A DNA stretch of 64,000 nucleotides from CALINF01 sp039990395 (GTDB taxonomy: Bacteria; Pseudomonadota; Gammaproteobacteria; Pseudomonadales; Halieaceae): NCBI GenBank assembly GCA_039990395.1, contig JBDXFZ010000146.1, positions 186,001 to 250,000 of the forward strand, given 5' to 3'. The notes under the pieces are model-generated. The model saw nothing but the letters and a program-made list of their open reading frames with translations, was not told where the DNA came from and searched no databases. This document shows, one piece after another, positions 8,162-16,376 of this stretch; the stretch's first letter is position 1, and every line of letters starts with the position of its first letter. The position numbers were made by a program, and so were the translations under genes.

Positions 8162-10180
8162 ATGGCCAAAGCCTTCAAAGTGAATGCCAGCTTCGAGCCT
8201 GCAGGTGACCAACCTGAGGCCATCAGGCAGTTGGTAGAAGGTATTCAGGCGGGGCTGGCCTCCCAGACGCTGCTAGGGGTTACCGGCTCTGGTAAAACCT
8301 TCACCATGGCGCATGTGATAGAGCAGCTACAGCGGCCAACTATTGTAATGGCCCACAATAAGACATTGGCGGCTCAGCTATACGGCGAGTTCAAGGAGTT
8401 TTTCCCCGACAATGCGGTTGAGTACTTCGTTTCATATTACGACTACTACCAGCCCGAGGCCTATGTGCCGTCGTCAGACACCTTTATAGAGAAAGACTCT
8501 TCGGTTAACGAGCACATTGAGCAGATGCGTTTGTCTGCCACCAAGGCATTGCTTGAGCGCGAAGATTGTATTGTTGTGGCCACTGTATCGGCAATCTATG
8601 GATTGGGCGATCCTGAGTCTTATTTCAAGATGGTGATGCACCTATCGCGTGGAGAAATCATTGATCAACGCGGTGTGCTCAGGCAGCTGGCAGAACTCCA
8701 GTACACACGTAACGACGTGGACTTCTCGCGCGGAACCTATCGAGTGCGTGGCGATGTGATTGATGTTTTTCCGGCTGATTCTGAGCACGACGCTATTCGA
8801 ATTGAGCTATTTGACGAAGAGATCGAGAACATCTGCCAGTTCGACCCACTTACAGGTGCGATTGAAGCGAGGCTACCGCGTGTCACTATCTTCCCCAAAA
8901 CACACTATGTAACGCCTCGCGATGTCATGATGAATGCTGTTGGCAACATCGAGGACGAATTGAAGGTTCGGCTTAAGCAGCTTAAGGAAAATGACAAGTT
9001 GGTGGAGGCCCAGCGCCTGGCCCAGCGAACCCAGTACGATCTGGAGATGATCCGGGAGTTAGGATATTGCACGGGTATTGAGAACTACTCACGCTATCTG
9101 TCGGGCAGGGCGTCTGGCGAGCCGCCGCCCACGTTGTTTGAATACCTGCCAGACAACGCATTGGTTATTGTCGATGAGTCTCATGCCAGTATTCCCCAGA
9201 TTGGTGCAATGTTTCGTGGCGACCGCTCTCGTAAGGAGACCTTGGTTGAGTATGGGTTTCGCTTACCTTCAGCGCTGGATAACAGACCGCTCAAGTTCGA
9301 GGAATGGGAGCAACTCATTCCTCAGGCTGTGTTTGTCTCCGCAACACCGGGCCCCTACGAGGATGAGCACGCAGGGCGCACTGTTGAGCAGGTTGTGCGG
9401 CCTACAGGGCTTGTTGACCCACCCATAGAGATACGGCCGGCGACCACCCAGGTCGATGACTTGCTCGCAGAGATTCATCGAGTGGTTGAGCTCAAAGAGC
9501 GCGTTCTGGTAACTACGCTTACCAAGCGAATGTCTGAAGACTTAACCGAGTACCTTGCCGAGCACGGCGTGAGAGTGCGCTATTTGCACTCCGATATCGA
9601 TACCGTGGAGCGAATCGAGATCATTCGTGATCTACGGCTGGGTGAGTTTGATGTGCTGGTGGGCATCAACTTGTTACGAGAGGGGCTGGATATGCCTGAG
9701 GTGTCGCTGGTTGCGATTCTCGATGCAGATAAGGAAGGCTTCTTGCGCTCAGAGAGGTCGTTGATTCAAACCATTGGCCGCGCCGCGCGTAACTTGAATG
9801 GTCGGGCGATTTTATACGCAGACAAGATTACGGGTTCGATGGAGCGGGCGATTGCTGAAACTGCGCGTCGCCGCGACAAGCAAATGGCTCACAATGCCGA
9901 ATTCGACATTACCCCAGTTGGCGTGCACAAATCTGTGCAGGACATTATGGAAGGCGCGCGTCGCATGCCCACCCAGATGAAAGCCAAAGATAGAAAGGTA
10001 GCCGAAGCTAAACTTTCATACGCGGCAGAGGTTGCCAAGCTATCGCCTAAGGCGCTAGCGCGCAAAATGCAGCAATTGGAAGCTCAAATGCACGAGCATG
10101 CCAAAAACCTCGAGTTTGAGGAGGCGGGCGCCATTCGAGATCAACTAGCTGAGATGAAACAGCAGGCATTTTTGAGTTAA
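8162..10180 (+). CDS. uvrB: excinuclease ABC subunit B
   Basis: A 672-residue UvrB, the usual family length, which loads onto damaged DNA with UvrA and recruits UvrC in nucleotide excision repair. Visible are Walker A GVTGSGKTF (about residue 40), the beta-hairpin region YYDYYQPEAYVPSSDTF (about 95), DESHAS (about 340), VSATPGPYE, the helicase motifs through QTIGRAARN, and the C-terminal UVR domain (about 630-668, KNLEFEEAGAIRDQLAEMK) that binds UvrC. The gene stands alone. No LexA box with the CTG-N10-CAG spacing is visible upstream. Confidence 0.98.
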   Translation: MAKAFKVNASFEPAGDQPEAIRQLVEGIQAGLASQTLLGVTGSGKTFTMAHVIEQLQRPTIVMAHNKTLAAQLYGEFKEFFPDNAVEYFVSYYDYYQPEAYVPSSDTFIEKDSSVNEHIEQMRLSATKALLEREDCIVVATVSAIYGLGDPESYFKMVMHLSRGEIIDQRGVLRQLAELQYTRNDVDFSRGTYRVRGDVIDVFPADSEHDAIRIELFDEEIENICQFDPLTGAIEARLPRVTIFPKTHYVTPRDVMMNAVGNIEDELKVRLKQLKENDKLVEAQRLAQRTQYDLEMIRELGYCTGIENYSRYLSGRASGEPPPTLFEYLPDNALVIVDESHASIPQIGAMFRGDRSRKETLVEYGFRLPSALDNRPLKFEEWEQLIPQAVFVSATPGPYEDEHAGRTVEQVVRPTGLVDPPIEIRPATTQVDDLLAEIHRVVELKERVLVTTLTKRMSEDLTEYLAEHGVRVRYLHSDIDTVERIEIIRDLRLGEFDVLVGINLLREGLDMPEVSLVAILDADKEGFLRSERSLIQTIGRAARNLNGRAILYADKITGSMERAIAETARRRDKQMAHNAEFDITPVGVHKSVQDIMEGARRMPTQMKAKDRKVAEAKLSYAAEVAKLSPKALARKMQQLEAQMHEHAKNLEFEEAGAIRDQLAEMKQQAFLS

Positions 10181-10265
10181 TCGAGGCTGCCAATTGTACA
10201 AATGGGTAGGAAACAATATAGTTCATGGCTGAGAATACGTGTTTGGTAATTGGAGGTTGTACTTG

Positions 10266-11813
10266 ATGAAAATGATGAAATGGCTGGGAGCTATGGCTCT
10301 GGCCGCTGTTGTCTGGCCGGCACACGCAGCAGACAAACCGAATATCCTGGTAATTTGGGGTGATGATGTAGGCCAGTCCAACATCAGCGCCTATACGATG
10401 GGTGTGATGGGTTATCGCACGCCCAATATCGACCGCATTGCGAACGAAGGTATGATTTTCACCGATTACTACGGTGAGCAGAGCTGCACGGCGGGGCGCT
10501 CATCCTTCATTATGGGTCAATCGGTGTTTCGCACAGGTCTTAGCAAAGTAGGCTTGCCTGGTGCGGAGTTGGGCATGCAAGAAGAAGATCCCACAATCGC
10601 CGGACTGCTAAAAAACCACGGTTATGTTACCGGCCAGTTTGGTAAGAACCACCTGGGCGATAAAGACTCTATGTTGCCCACCAATCATGGCTTCGATGAG
10701 TTTTTTGGCAATCTGTATCACCTGAATGCTGAAGAAGAGCCAGAAAACTCTGACTACCCCAAAGACCCTGAGTTTCGCAAGAAGTATGGTCCACGCGGTG
10801 TGATTAGATCCTATGCTGATGGCCGCATCGAAGATACGGGCCCATTGACTAAAAAGCGTATGGAAGTGGTGGATGACGAAACGGTAGCAGCTGCCAAGAA
10901 GTTTATCGAACAAGCGGTGAAAGACGACAAGCCTTTCTTCGTTTGGTGGAGCGGAACGCGTATGCACTTTCGTACCCACGTTGCCCCCGAGAAGTTTGCC
11001 AAAATCAAAGAGACGCATCCTAATGCCGACGAATACACCGCTGGCATGATTGAGCACGACATGCACATCGGTGAGTTTTTGCAGCAGCTCGACGACCTTG
11101 GTATTGCAGACAATACGATGGTGTTTTATTCAACAGACAATGGCCCACACATGAACACGTGGCCAGATGCAGCCATGACACCGTTCCGCGGTGAGAAAAA
11201 CACTAACTGGGAAGGTGGCTGGCGCGTGCCATCCATGGTTCGCTGGCCTGGCAAGATCGAATCGGGCTCAGTGTCCAATGAAATTATGCATCACATGGAC
11301 TGGCTGCCCACGTTTTTGGCTGTCGCGGGTGAGGCAGACGTAAAGGAAAAGTTGCTGGACGGCCACAGAGCAATTAATCGTCGCTACAAGGTTCACCTTG
11401 ATGGCTATAACTTTCTGCCATTTCTCACAGGTGAATCTACAGAAGCGCCTCGCAGAGAGATTTTCTACTTCTCGGATGATGGTGATCTGACGGCCTTGCG
11501 GTATAACGACTGGAAGTTGATCTTCATGGAGCAAAAAACAGAAGCGGGCTTTCGCGCGTGGATGGAACCTTTCGTGCCTTTGCGCGTGCCGCTGATATTC
11601 AATCTGCGTAGAGATCCGTATGAGCGGTCGGAGATTACCTCCAACACGTACTACGATTGGTTGCTCGATAGAGCGTACCTCTTGGTTCCCGCTCAAGACT
11701 ATGTTGGTCAGTTCCTCGCAACGTTCAAGAAGTATCCGCCACGTCAGAAAGCGGCGAGCTTTTCTCTGGATCAAGTGATGGACAAGTTATCTACGCCAAG
11801 TGGTCCTCAGTAA
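10266..11813 (+). CDS. secreted arylsulfatase (type I sulfatase)
   Basis: A 515-residue formylglycine-dependent sulfatase. The start is the ATG at 10266, nine bases after GGAGG (10252-10256). A signal peptide ends near HAA (about residue 23). The metal site begins ILVIWGDDVG. The formylglycine motif is SCTAGRSSF, that is C-x-A-x-R rather than the commoner C-x-P-x-R. GKNHLGD and STDNGPH supply further active-site residues. It would release sulfate from a sulfated organic compound in the periplasm. No maturation enzyme is encoded nearby. A terminator follows at 11831. Confidence 0.93.
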   Translation: MKMMKWLGAMALAAVVWPAHAADKPNILVIWGDDVGQSNISAYTMGVMGYRTPNIDRIANEGMIFTDYYGEQSCTAGRSSFIMGQSVFRTGLSKVGLPGAELGMQEEDPTIAGLLKNHGYVTGQFGKNHLGDKDSMLPTNHGFDEFFGNLYHLNAEEEPENSDYPKDPEFRKKYGPRGVIRSYADGRIEDTGPLTKKRMEVVDDETVAAAKKFIEQAVKDDKPFFVWWSGTRMHFRTHVAPEKFAKIKETHPNADEYTAGMIEHDMHIGEFLQQLDDLGIADNTMVFYSTDNGPHMNTWPDAAMTPFRGEKNTNWEGGWRVPSMVRWPGKIESGSVSNEIMHHMDWLPTFLAVAGEADVKEKLLDGHRAINRRYKVHLDGYNFLPFLTGESTEAPRREIFYFSDDGDLTALRYNDWKLIFMEQKTEAGFRAWMEPFVPLRVPLIFNLRRDPYERSEITSNTYYDWLLDRAYLLVPAQDYVGQFLATFKKYPPRQKAASFSLDQVMDKLSTPSGPQ

Positions 11814-11830
11814 TATTCTGATTTAGCCAA

Positions 11831-11860
11831 AAAAGGGGGCCTAGAAGGGCCCCTTTTTTT
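11831..11860 (+). terminator. rho-independent terminator after the sulfatase
   Basis: GGGGCC (11836-11841) pairs with GGCCCC (11848-11853) around TAGAAG, flanked by four As on the left and seven Ts on the right. It is 17 bases after the sulfatase stop. Confidence 0.85.
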
Positions 11861-12030
11861 ATTGTCTTTTCTGAACGTGCGCTGTGCTGCGACCTCGCAC
11901 TTAGCCACCTTTGTATTTTCTAACTCATTGAACAGGTGGGTGCGGAGCGTGTACTCTTTGGTGCTAGGTCTGTTTAGCTAGGACTTTGGATAATCATCAC
12001 GCGACTGTGCGCGGCTATGGAGCAATCACT

Positions 12031-12315
12031 ATGTTGGAGATATTTGCGCTTATTGTGTTGGCAGTATTAGTCGCTGCGACTATCTGGTTGATAGTTGTAA
12101 TCGGGAACATACCAGGAAATATGGCACGTGCTTCACAGCACCCTCAAGCAGACGCCATCAGTATTCTGGCCTGGATTGGTCTACTGACATTGGGGCTGGG
12201 TTGGTTTATCGCACTAGTTTGGGCAAAAACGAAGCCAGTGTTTGCCAGTCCTGCGCTCGAGCAGCGAGTAGCCGAGCTTGAAAATAGACTCAAGCAAATG
12301 GAGGCTGACGCATGA
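12031..12315 (+). CDS. DUF3302 (YiaW-like) small membrane protein
   Basis: A 94-residue protein with two hydrophobic helices (about residues 3-26 and 40-62) and a C-terminal coiled coil (LEQRVAELENRLKQME). I chose the ATG at 12031, eight bases after TGGAG, over an upstream TTG in frame. The last four bases overlap the HlyD-type gene (ATGA). This pairing is that of E. coli yiaW-yiaV, in which the small protein accompanies a membrane-fusion protein. The biochemical role is unknown. Confidence 0.75.
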   Translation: MLEIFALIVLAVLVAATIWLIVVIGNIPGNMARASQHPQADAISILAWIGLLTLGLGWFIALVWAKTKPVFASPALEQRVAELENRLKQMEADA

Positions 12316-13304
12316 TCGCTTTCATATCTCTGTGCTACGCAAGCTTGTATGTGGTCATCTTTAACAAGTTGGGCTTGCTTAAAAAGACCGTAGGGAATAT
12401 CTCCGCGTTTGTAGGCGTGGGTGTTGTCATCATCGCCGCGATTATTTTTATGTGGTACACGTTTTCGCCGATCAGTGGCGATGCGCGAATGTTTCGATAC
12501 ATCATTCCTATCGTTCCGAACGTGCGCGGCCAGGTTGTAGAGGTTCCTGTAGACGCGCTCCAGAACCTGCAGCGTGGAGACACGCTCTATCAGATTGATC
12601 CCGAACCTTATGAAATTGCAGTAAGCCAATTAGAGGCACAGGTACGGCGTCATGAGGCAGATTTACGATTAGCTGAGATTAATTTGGAGCGCGCTACGAA
12701 ATTATTAGAGGTGCAGGGTGCTGCTCAAATAGATGTCGATATATGGACAGCTAATGTGAATGGCGCTACAGCCTCTATCGAGTCAGCTCAGGCTCAGCTT
12801 GAAAATGCTCTGTGGCAGCTCAAAGAAACAACTGTCAAAGCCCCTTACTCTGGTTATGTGGTTAATTTGCAGCTGCGCCCCGGTAATATGGTAACCACCA
12901 TACCAATGGCATCCTCGCTAGCTTTCGTGTCGGATGAAGCTAATCCTGTGCTGGCAAGCTTCAGCCAAAGTGCAGTTCGACATATCAAGGTGGGCGACGA
13001 AGCGGATGTCGTATTTGGCAATATTCCAGGCAAAACCTTCTCGGGGAAGGTACAGCGCATTGTTGCGACGGGCTCTCAGGCCCAAATGACGGCGAGTGGT
13101 CAGTTACCCTCGTTCACAGGGGCACCCATCACAGATCGTTGGGCAGTTGCGGTAGAGTTGGACGACGCTGAATTTGCCAAAAGCGTAAAGCAGGGCGCGG
13201 GTGGTACGGTGGCTATCTACACCGATAAAGGCAAACCCGTGCATGTGATCAGTAAGGTCGCCATGCGCATGAGCGCCTGGTTGGGATACCTCACGTCACC
13301 TTGA
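12312..13304 (+). CDS. HlyD/EmrA-type membrane-fusion protein (YiaV-like)
   Basis: A 330-residue periplasmic adaptor. Two hydrophobic segments at the N-terminus (about residues 1-20 and 27-50) anchor it. Next come a biotinyl-lipoyl-like half (VPNVRGQVVEVPVDALQN), a coiled-coil hairpin (about 100-165, EAQVRRHEADLRLAEINLER) and the second lipoyl half (APYSGYVVNLQLRPGNMV) before beta-barrel domains. Such proteins normally bridge an inner-membrane exporter to an outer-membrane channel, but neither partner is nearby. The ATGA overlap with the DUF3302 gene points to a two-gene operon closed by a terminator at 13365. Confidence 0.88.
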   Translation: MIAFISLCYASLYVVIFNKLGLLKKTVGNISAFVGVGVVIIAAIIFMWYTFSPISGDARMFRYIIPIVPNVRGQVVEVPVDALQNLQRGDTLYQIDPEPYEIAVSQLEAQVRRHEADLRLAEINLERATKLLEVQGAAQIDVDIWTANVNGATASIESAQAQLENALWQLKETTVKAPYSGYVVNLQLRPGNMVTTIPMASSLAFVSDEANPVLASFSQSAVRHIKVGDEADVVFGNIPGKTFSGKVQRIVATGSQAQMTASGQLPSFTGAPITDRWAVAVELDDAEFAKSVKQGAGGTVAIYTDKGKPVHVISKVAMRMSAWLGYLTSP

Positions 13305-13364
13305 GTTTCTGCTAAATTCTTTAAGCAACCTATGACTGGAAGCAACTCTTCCAAAGTATGATTT

Positions 13365-13390
13365 AAGGGGCCCTTCAGGCCCCTTTCTGT
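13365..13390 (+). terminator. rho-independent terminator after the HlyD gene
   Basis: AAGGGGCC (13365-13372) pairs perfectly with GGCCCCTT (13378-13385) around a 5-base loop, followed by TCTGTTTCTTT. It lies between convergent genes, but the minus-strand side lacks a strong T run, so it mainly serves the plus strand. Confidence 0.8.
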
Positions 13391-13394
13391 TTCT

Positions 13395-15515
13395 TTAGAC
13401 TACCTGTGTCTTTGCTGGAAAGATCATAGCGATACGAACCTTGCTGGCCTTATCTGCGCCTACAATATTGCGTGCGGTTACCGAGCCGCCCATCGCTAAG
13501 GCGATCAAACGCACAATATGTAACCCAAGGCCCAGATGTATGGGCGCATTGTTTTCAGCATTTCCTGATTTACGAAAACTCACCATGGGCTGAAAGAGGT
13601 TATCCAGGCTTGTGGCAGGTAATGGTGCGCCAGCGTTAGTCACTTCGATAGACCAGTTTTCCGCGGGTGTATTTCGCAGCGAGATGCTAATTGTTGATCC
13701 CTGAGGGGCAAAGGAGGTGGCGTTGTCTATCAGCTTGTCCAGCGCCTGTACTAAGAGATCACTGGATCCCACGATTTCAGCGCGTTCACTGTTGGCGCTT
13801 GTATCCAGAGCCAATTCGAAGCGATGCGCGTTGTAGGCCGAGCGATACGCTTCGATGAGTTCTTGTAACAGCGGAGATAGATCGACGGTCTCGTAGTCGG
13901 TGGTGGCGATACTGTCTTCCAGACCAGTAGCTTCAGACATGGCATTGAGTATGGCGTTTAAACGCTGCAAACCGGCTCTGGCACGTTCAATATAGATGTC
14001 GCGCTTTTTCGAGCTGTGATGCGGGTGAGAGAGATTGTCGAGTGACGACTGGATAACCGCTATAGGTGTGCGTAACTCGTGCGAGAGCTTACTGCTGAGT
14101 GTGCGCAGGTAGTCGTTATGCTCGCCAACCCTCTGAATAAGGCTCGCAAAACGGCGTGACAAATCTCCTACTTCGTCTTTTGCATTGCTGCCTTGGAAAC
14201 TGCCTCTAATAGTGCCGTTATCTTCGATAGCCTCGTCTACCTTATGACCCAGCCGTGCGATACGCCAACTCAAAAAGCTCGCATAGAGTAGGAGTGACAG
14301 TACTGCCACCAGCAAGGTCGCGCCTCCGTATCTGAGCATATTGCCGAATGCCCGATCAGTGAGTGACAGATAGCGTTCACTTCCTTGTTGAACGACCACA
14401 GAGCCCACCACGATTCCGTTATCAAGGATAGGCGCGGCGGCCGACAGGATGGCGCCGCTATCTTTGTTCGTAGATTGGTACCAGCGAAACTCACTGCGGT
14501 TGGCCAGTGCGGCAGTCACTTCTTCGCTGGAGAGCCTGCCTTGAGCATCGCTCAGTGGAATAGAGGGGAGTGGGTCACCCGACAAGATGGCACGGTAAAG
14601 TAGCTTGAGTAGCCAAAATGTTGACTGCGCGTCTGTGTCCAGCGGTGAGTCAGAGGGGGTTCCCGCGCTACCAAGAACCCTACCGCTTTTATCTACAACG
14701 GCTACCTGGCTGCCTAGCGCAGAGAAACGGTCCATCGTTGCCAGAAGTTCCTGTGTGGGATACACCAACCAGGGTGGCGCGGCAGTAGCGTTGGGCAATA
14801 TATTGCCGAGGTAACTTATGTCGCTGCTTTTGTTTGTCAGCGTATTGCGATTAACGTCGGTAACGTAAAACCCCAGTCGTGCTCCGGTGAGATCAAGTGG
14901 CATCGTCAGCTCAACGGTATAGCCGTTGGCGGTATCCTGCCAAAAGCCTCTAATACTAGTGGCGTTGGCACCGGGCTCTCGTCGGCTCGCAAACTGACCG
15001 CGCACTTGGCCGGGCGCCGCCGTAGAAATAACGTAAGACTGCCTGCGGTCATTCTTCCAAGCCACTAGCGTGATTCTGTCGCCGGTAGGCTCTCTGGAGT
15101 AGCTCGGATTGTGAAAAGATACTTCACTATCTTCAACCTGAAATAGCAGGAAAAGCTTGTCGCCGCTCGTTTGAGCCTGATAGCTCACGGCCAAGTTGGT
15201 ATCAACACTTTTTCGAGACTGCGAATCAGCCAAGTCCCAGTCATCAGTGTACCCATCAACGATGACAGGACTAATGGCAACTCTGGCAAACAGGCCGCCA
15301 TCGTCCCCCGGAAGGTCTCGCTCTCTGCGCGTGTCGGGGTAAATCACCTCCGGCTTATCGCGCAGTGAAGAGGCGATGGCGTCGGTCGTTGTTACAGCGG
15401 AATTCGCCTGACCATCTCGCAAGGTGGTTTCGACTTCGCGAATAAACTGGCAGCCGGCCCAGGGTAAGGCTAAGAGCAGTAGGCTCACCAGTAATAGCTG
15501 TCTGCGGAGGTTCAC
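13395..15515 (-). CDS. pdsS: sensor histidine kinase of the dedicated sortase system
   Basis: A 706-residue membrane kinase. The likely start is the GTG at 15515, one base after the response-regulator stop; longer readings would lie inside that gene. An N-terminal membrane helix (LLLVSLLLLALPWAGC) is followed by a large periplasmic region containing DGYTDDW, LFLLFQVEDSEV and GYTVELTMPLDL, which resembles a CBM9/DOMON-type beta-sandwich. A second helix (about 390-415), a HAMP-like linker, the phosphoacceptor His479 in SHELRTP and the ATPase motifs DKLIDNATSFAP and GLGLHIV complete it. This matches the 'proteobacterial dedicated sortase system histidine kinase' family and sits beside the sortase and its target. 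Confidence 0.88.
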   Translation of the reverse strand: MNLRRQLLLVSLLLLALPWAGCQFIREVETTLRDGQANSAVTTTDAIASSLRDKPEVIYPDTRRERDLPGDDGGLFARVAISPVIVDGYTDDWDLADSQSRKSVDTNLAVSYQAQTSGDKLFLLFQVEDSEVSFHNPSYSREPTGDRITLVAWKNDRRQSYVISTAAPGQVRGQFASRREPGANATSIRGFWQDTANGYTVELTMPLDLTGARLGFYVTDVNRNTLTNKSSDISYLGNILPNATAAPPWLVYPTQELLATMDRFSALGSQVAVVDKSGRVLGSAGTPSDSPLDTDAQSTFWLLKLLYRAILSGDPLPSIPLSDAQGRLSSEEVTAALANRSEFRWYQSTNKDSGAILSAAAPILDNGIVVGSVVVQQGSERYLSLTDRAFGNMLRYGGATLLVAVLSLLLYASFLSWRIARLGHKVDEAIEDNGTIRGSFQGSNAKDEVGDLSRRFASLIQRVGEHNDYLRTLSSKLSHELRTPIAVIQSSLDNLSHPHHSSKKRDIYIERARAGLQRLNAILNAMSEATGLEDSIATTDYETVDLSPLLQELIEAYRSAYNAHRFELALDTSANSERAEIVGSSDLLVQALDKLIDNATSFAPQGSTISISLRNTPAENWSIEVTNAGAPLPATSLDNLFQPMVSFRKSGNAENNAPIHLGLGLHIVRLIALAMGGSVTARNIVGADKASKVRIAMIFPAKTQVV

Positions 15516-15516
15516 G

Positions 15517-16209
15517 CTACTGCTCTCGCCAGCGATAGCCCAGACCATAGGCTGTTTCAATCGCGTCAAAACCAGGGTCAAGCAGTTTAAACTTTCGTCT
15601 GATTCTCTTAACGTGCGACGTCACTGTGTTGTCGTCTAATACCACACTGGCAGCGTCCATCAGCTGCTGCCGGTTCTTCACATGGCCTACGCGTTCTGCT
15701 AGTGCGTGGATAATCCAGAACTCCGTTACAGTCAGATCCACTGGCTGTTGCTGCCAATGAACCGTCATACGCTCCAAACTGAGCGAAAGCGAACCTCGCA
15801 GAATTTTGTGCTCGCTAACCTCCGGCTTGGCAAGGGCCTGTGCGCGTCGCAGCAGCGCGTTTATTCTGGCAAGCATGTGTGCCTGGCTGATGTCTTTCGT
15901 AAGGTAGTCGTCTGCACCCAGGCGGAACCCCGATACAATATCGATTTCGGAGTCACGCGCGGTGAGAAACATAATGGGCAGTAGTGGCGCCTGGGCGCGC
16001 AGCTGGCGACATAGCTCAAAACCACCTTCGTTGTCGTCACCCAGTCCAATATCAATAATGGCGAGATCCGGCAGCGCCTCGGAAAAGTGTTGGTGTGCCT
16101 GCTCGCGTGTTGAAAAGTGACTTACGCGAAAACCTAGGCGTTGCAGAGCTTCCCGATAGTTATCGGCCAGCGCCTGCTCGTCTTCAACGATCGCAATGTG
16201 ATGTGACAT
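15517..16209 (-). CDS. pdsR: OmpR-type response regulator of the dedicated sortase system
   Basis: A 230-residue regulator with an N-terminal receiver domain (acidic pocket EDEQ, phosphoacceptor Asp in IIDIGLGDD at about residue 52, LTARD, and lysine in YLTKDIS). The C-terminal winged-helix DNA-binding domain has DLTVTEFWIIHALAE and VTSHVKRIRRKF. It precedes its kinase by one base and is divergent from the sortase target gene, with a 167-base shared regulatory region. It probably controls that target and the sortase. Confidence 0.9.
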   Translation of the reverse strand: MSHHIAIVEDEQALADNYREALQRLGFRVSHFSTREQAHQHFSEALPDLAIIDIGLGDDNEGGFELCRQLRAQAPLLPIMFLTARDSEIDIVSGFRLGADDYLTKDISQAHMLARINALLRRAQALAKPEVSEHKILRGSLSLSLERMTVHWQQQPVDLTVTEFWIIHALAERVGHVKNRQQLMDAASVVLDDNTVTSHVKRIRRKFKLLDPGFDAIETAYGLGYRWREQ

Positions 16210-16376
16210 GGGTTCTGTATTCCTTTACAGCTGGTGTCATGGTTTCAAAGAACAGCGTGTTACTCAATAGCCTGCCCGATTTCGCCACAATTGCTCATGT
16301 CATTGCCATCTTTCATCCCTGTAGTCGACAGAACGCCGCGCTTCAATAGTTCGCACACTTTCATTGGAGATCTTCC

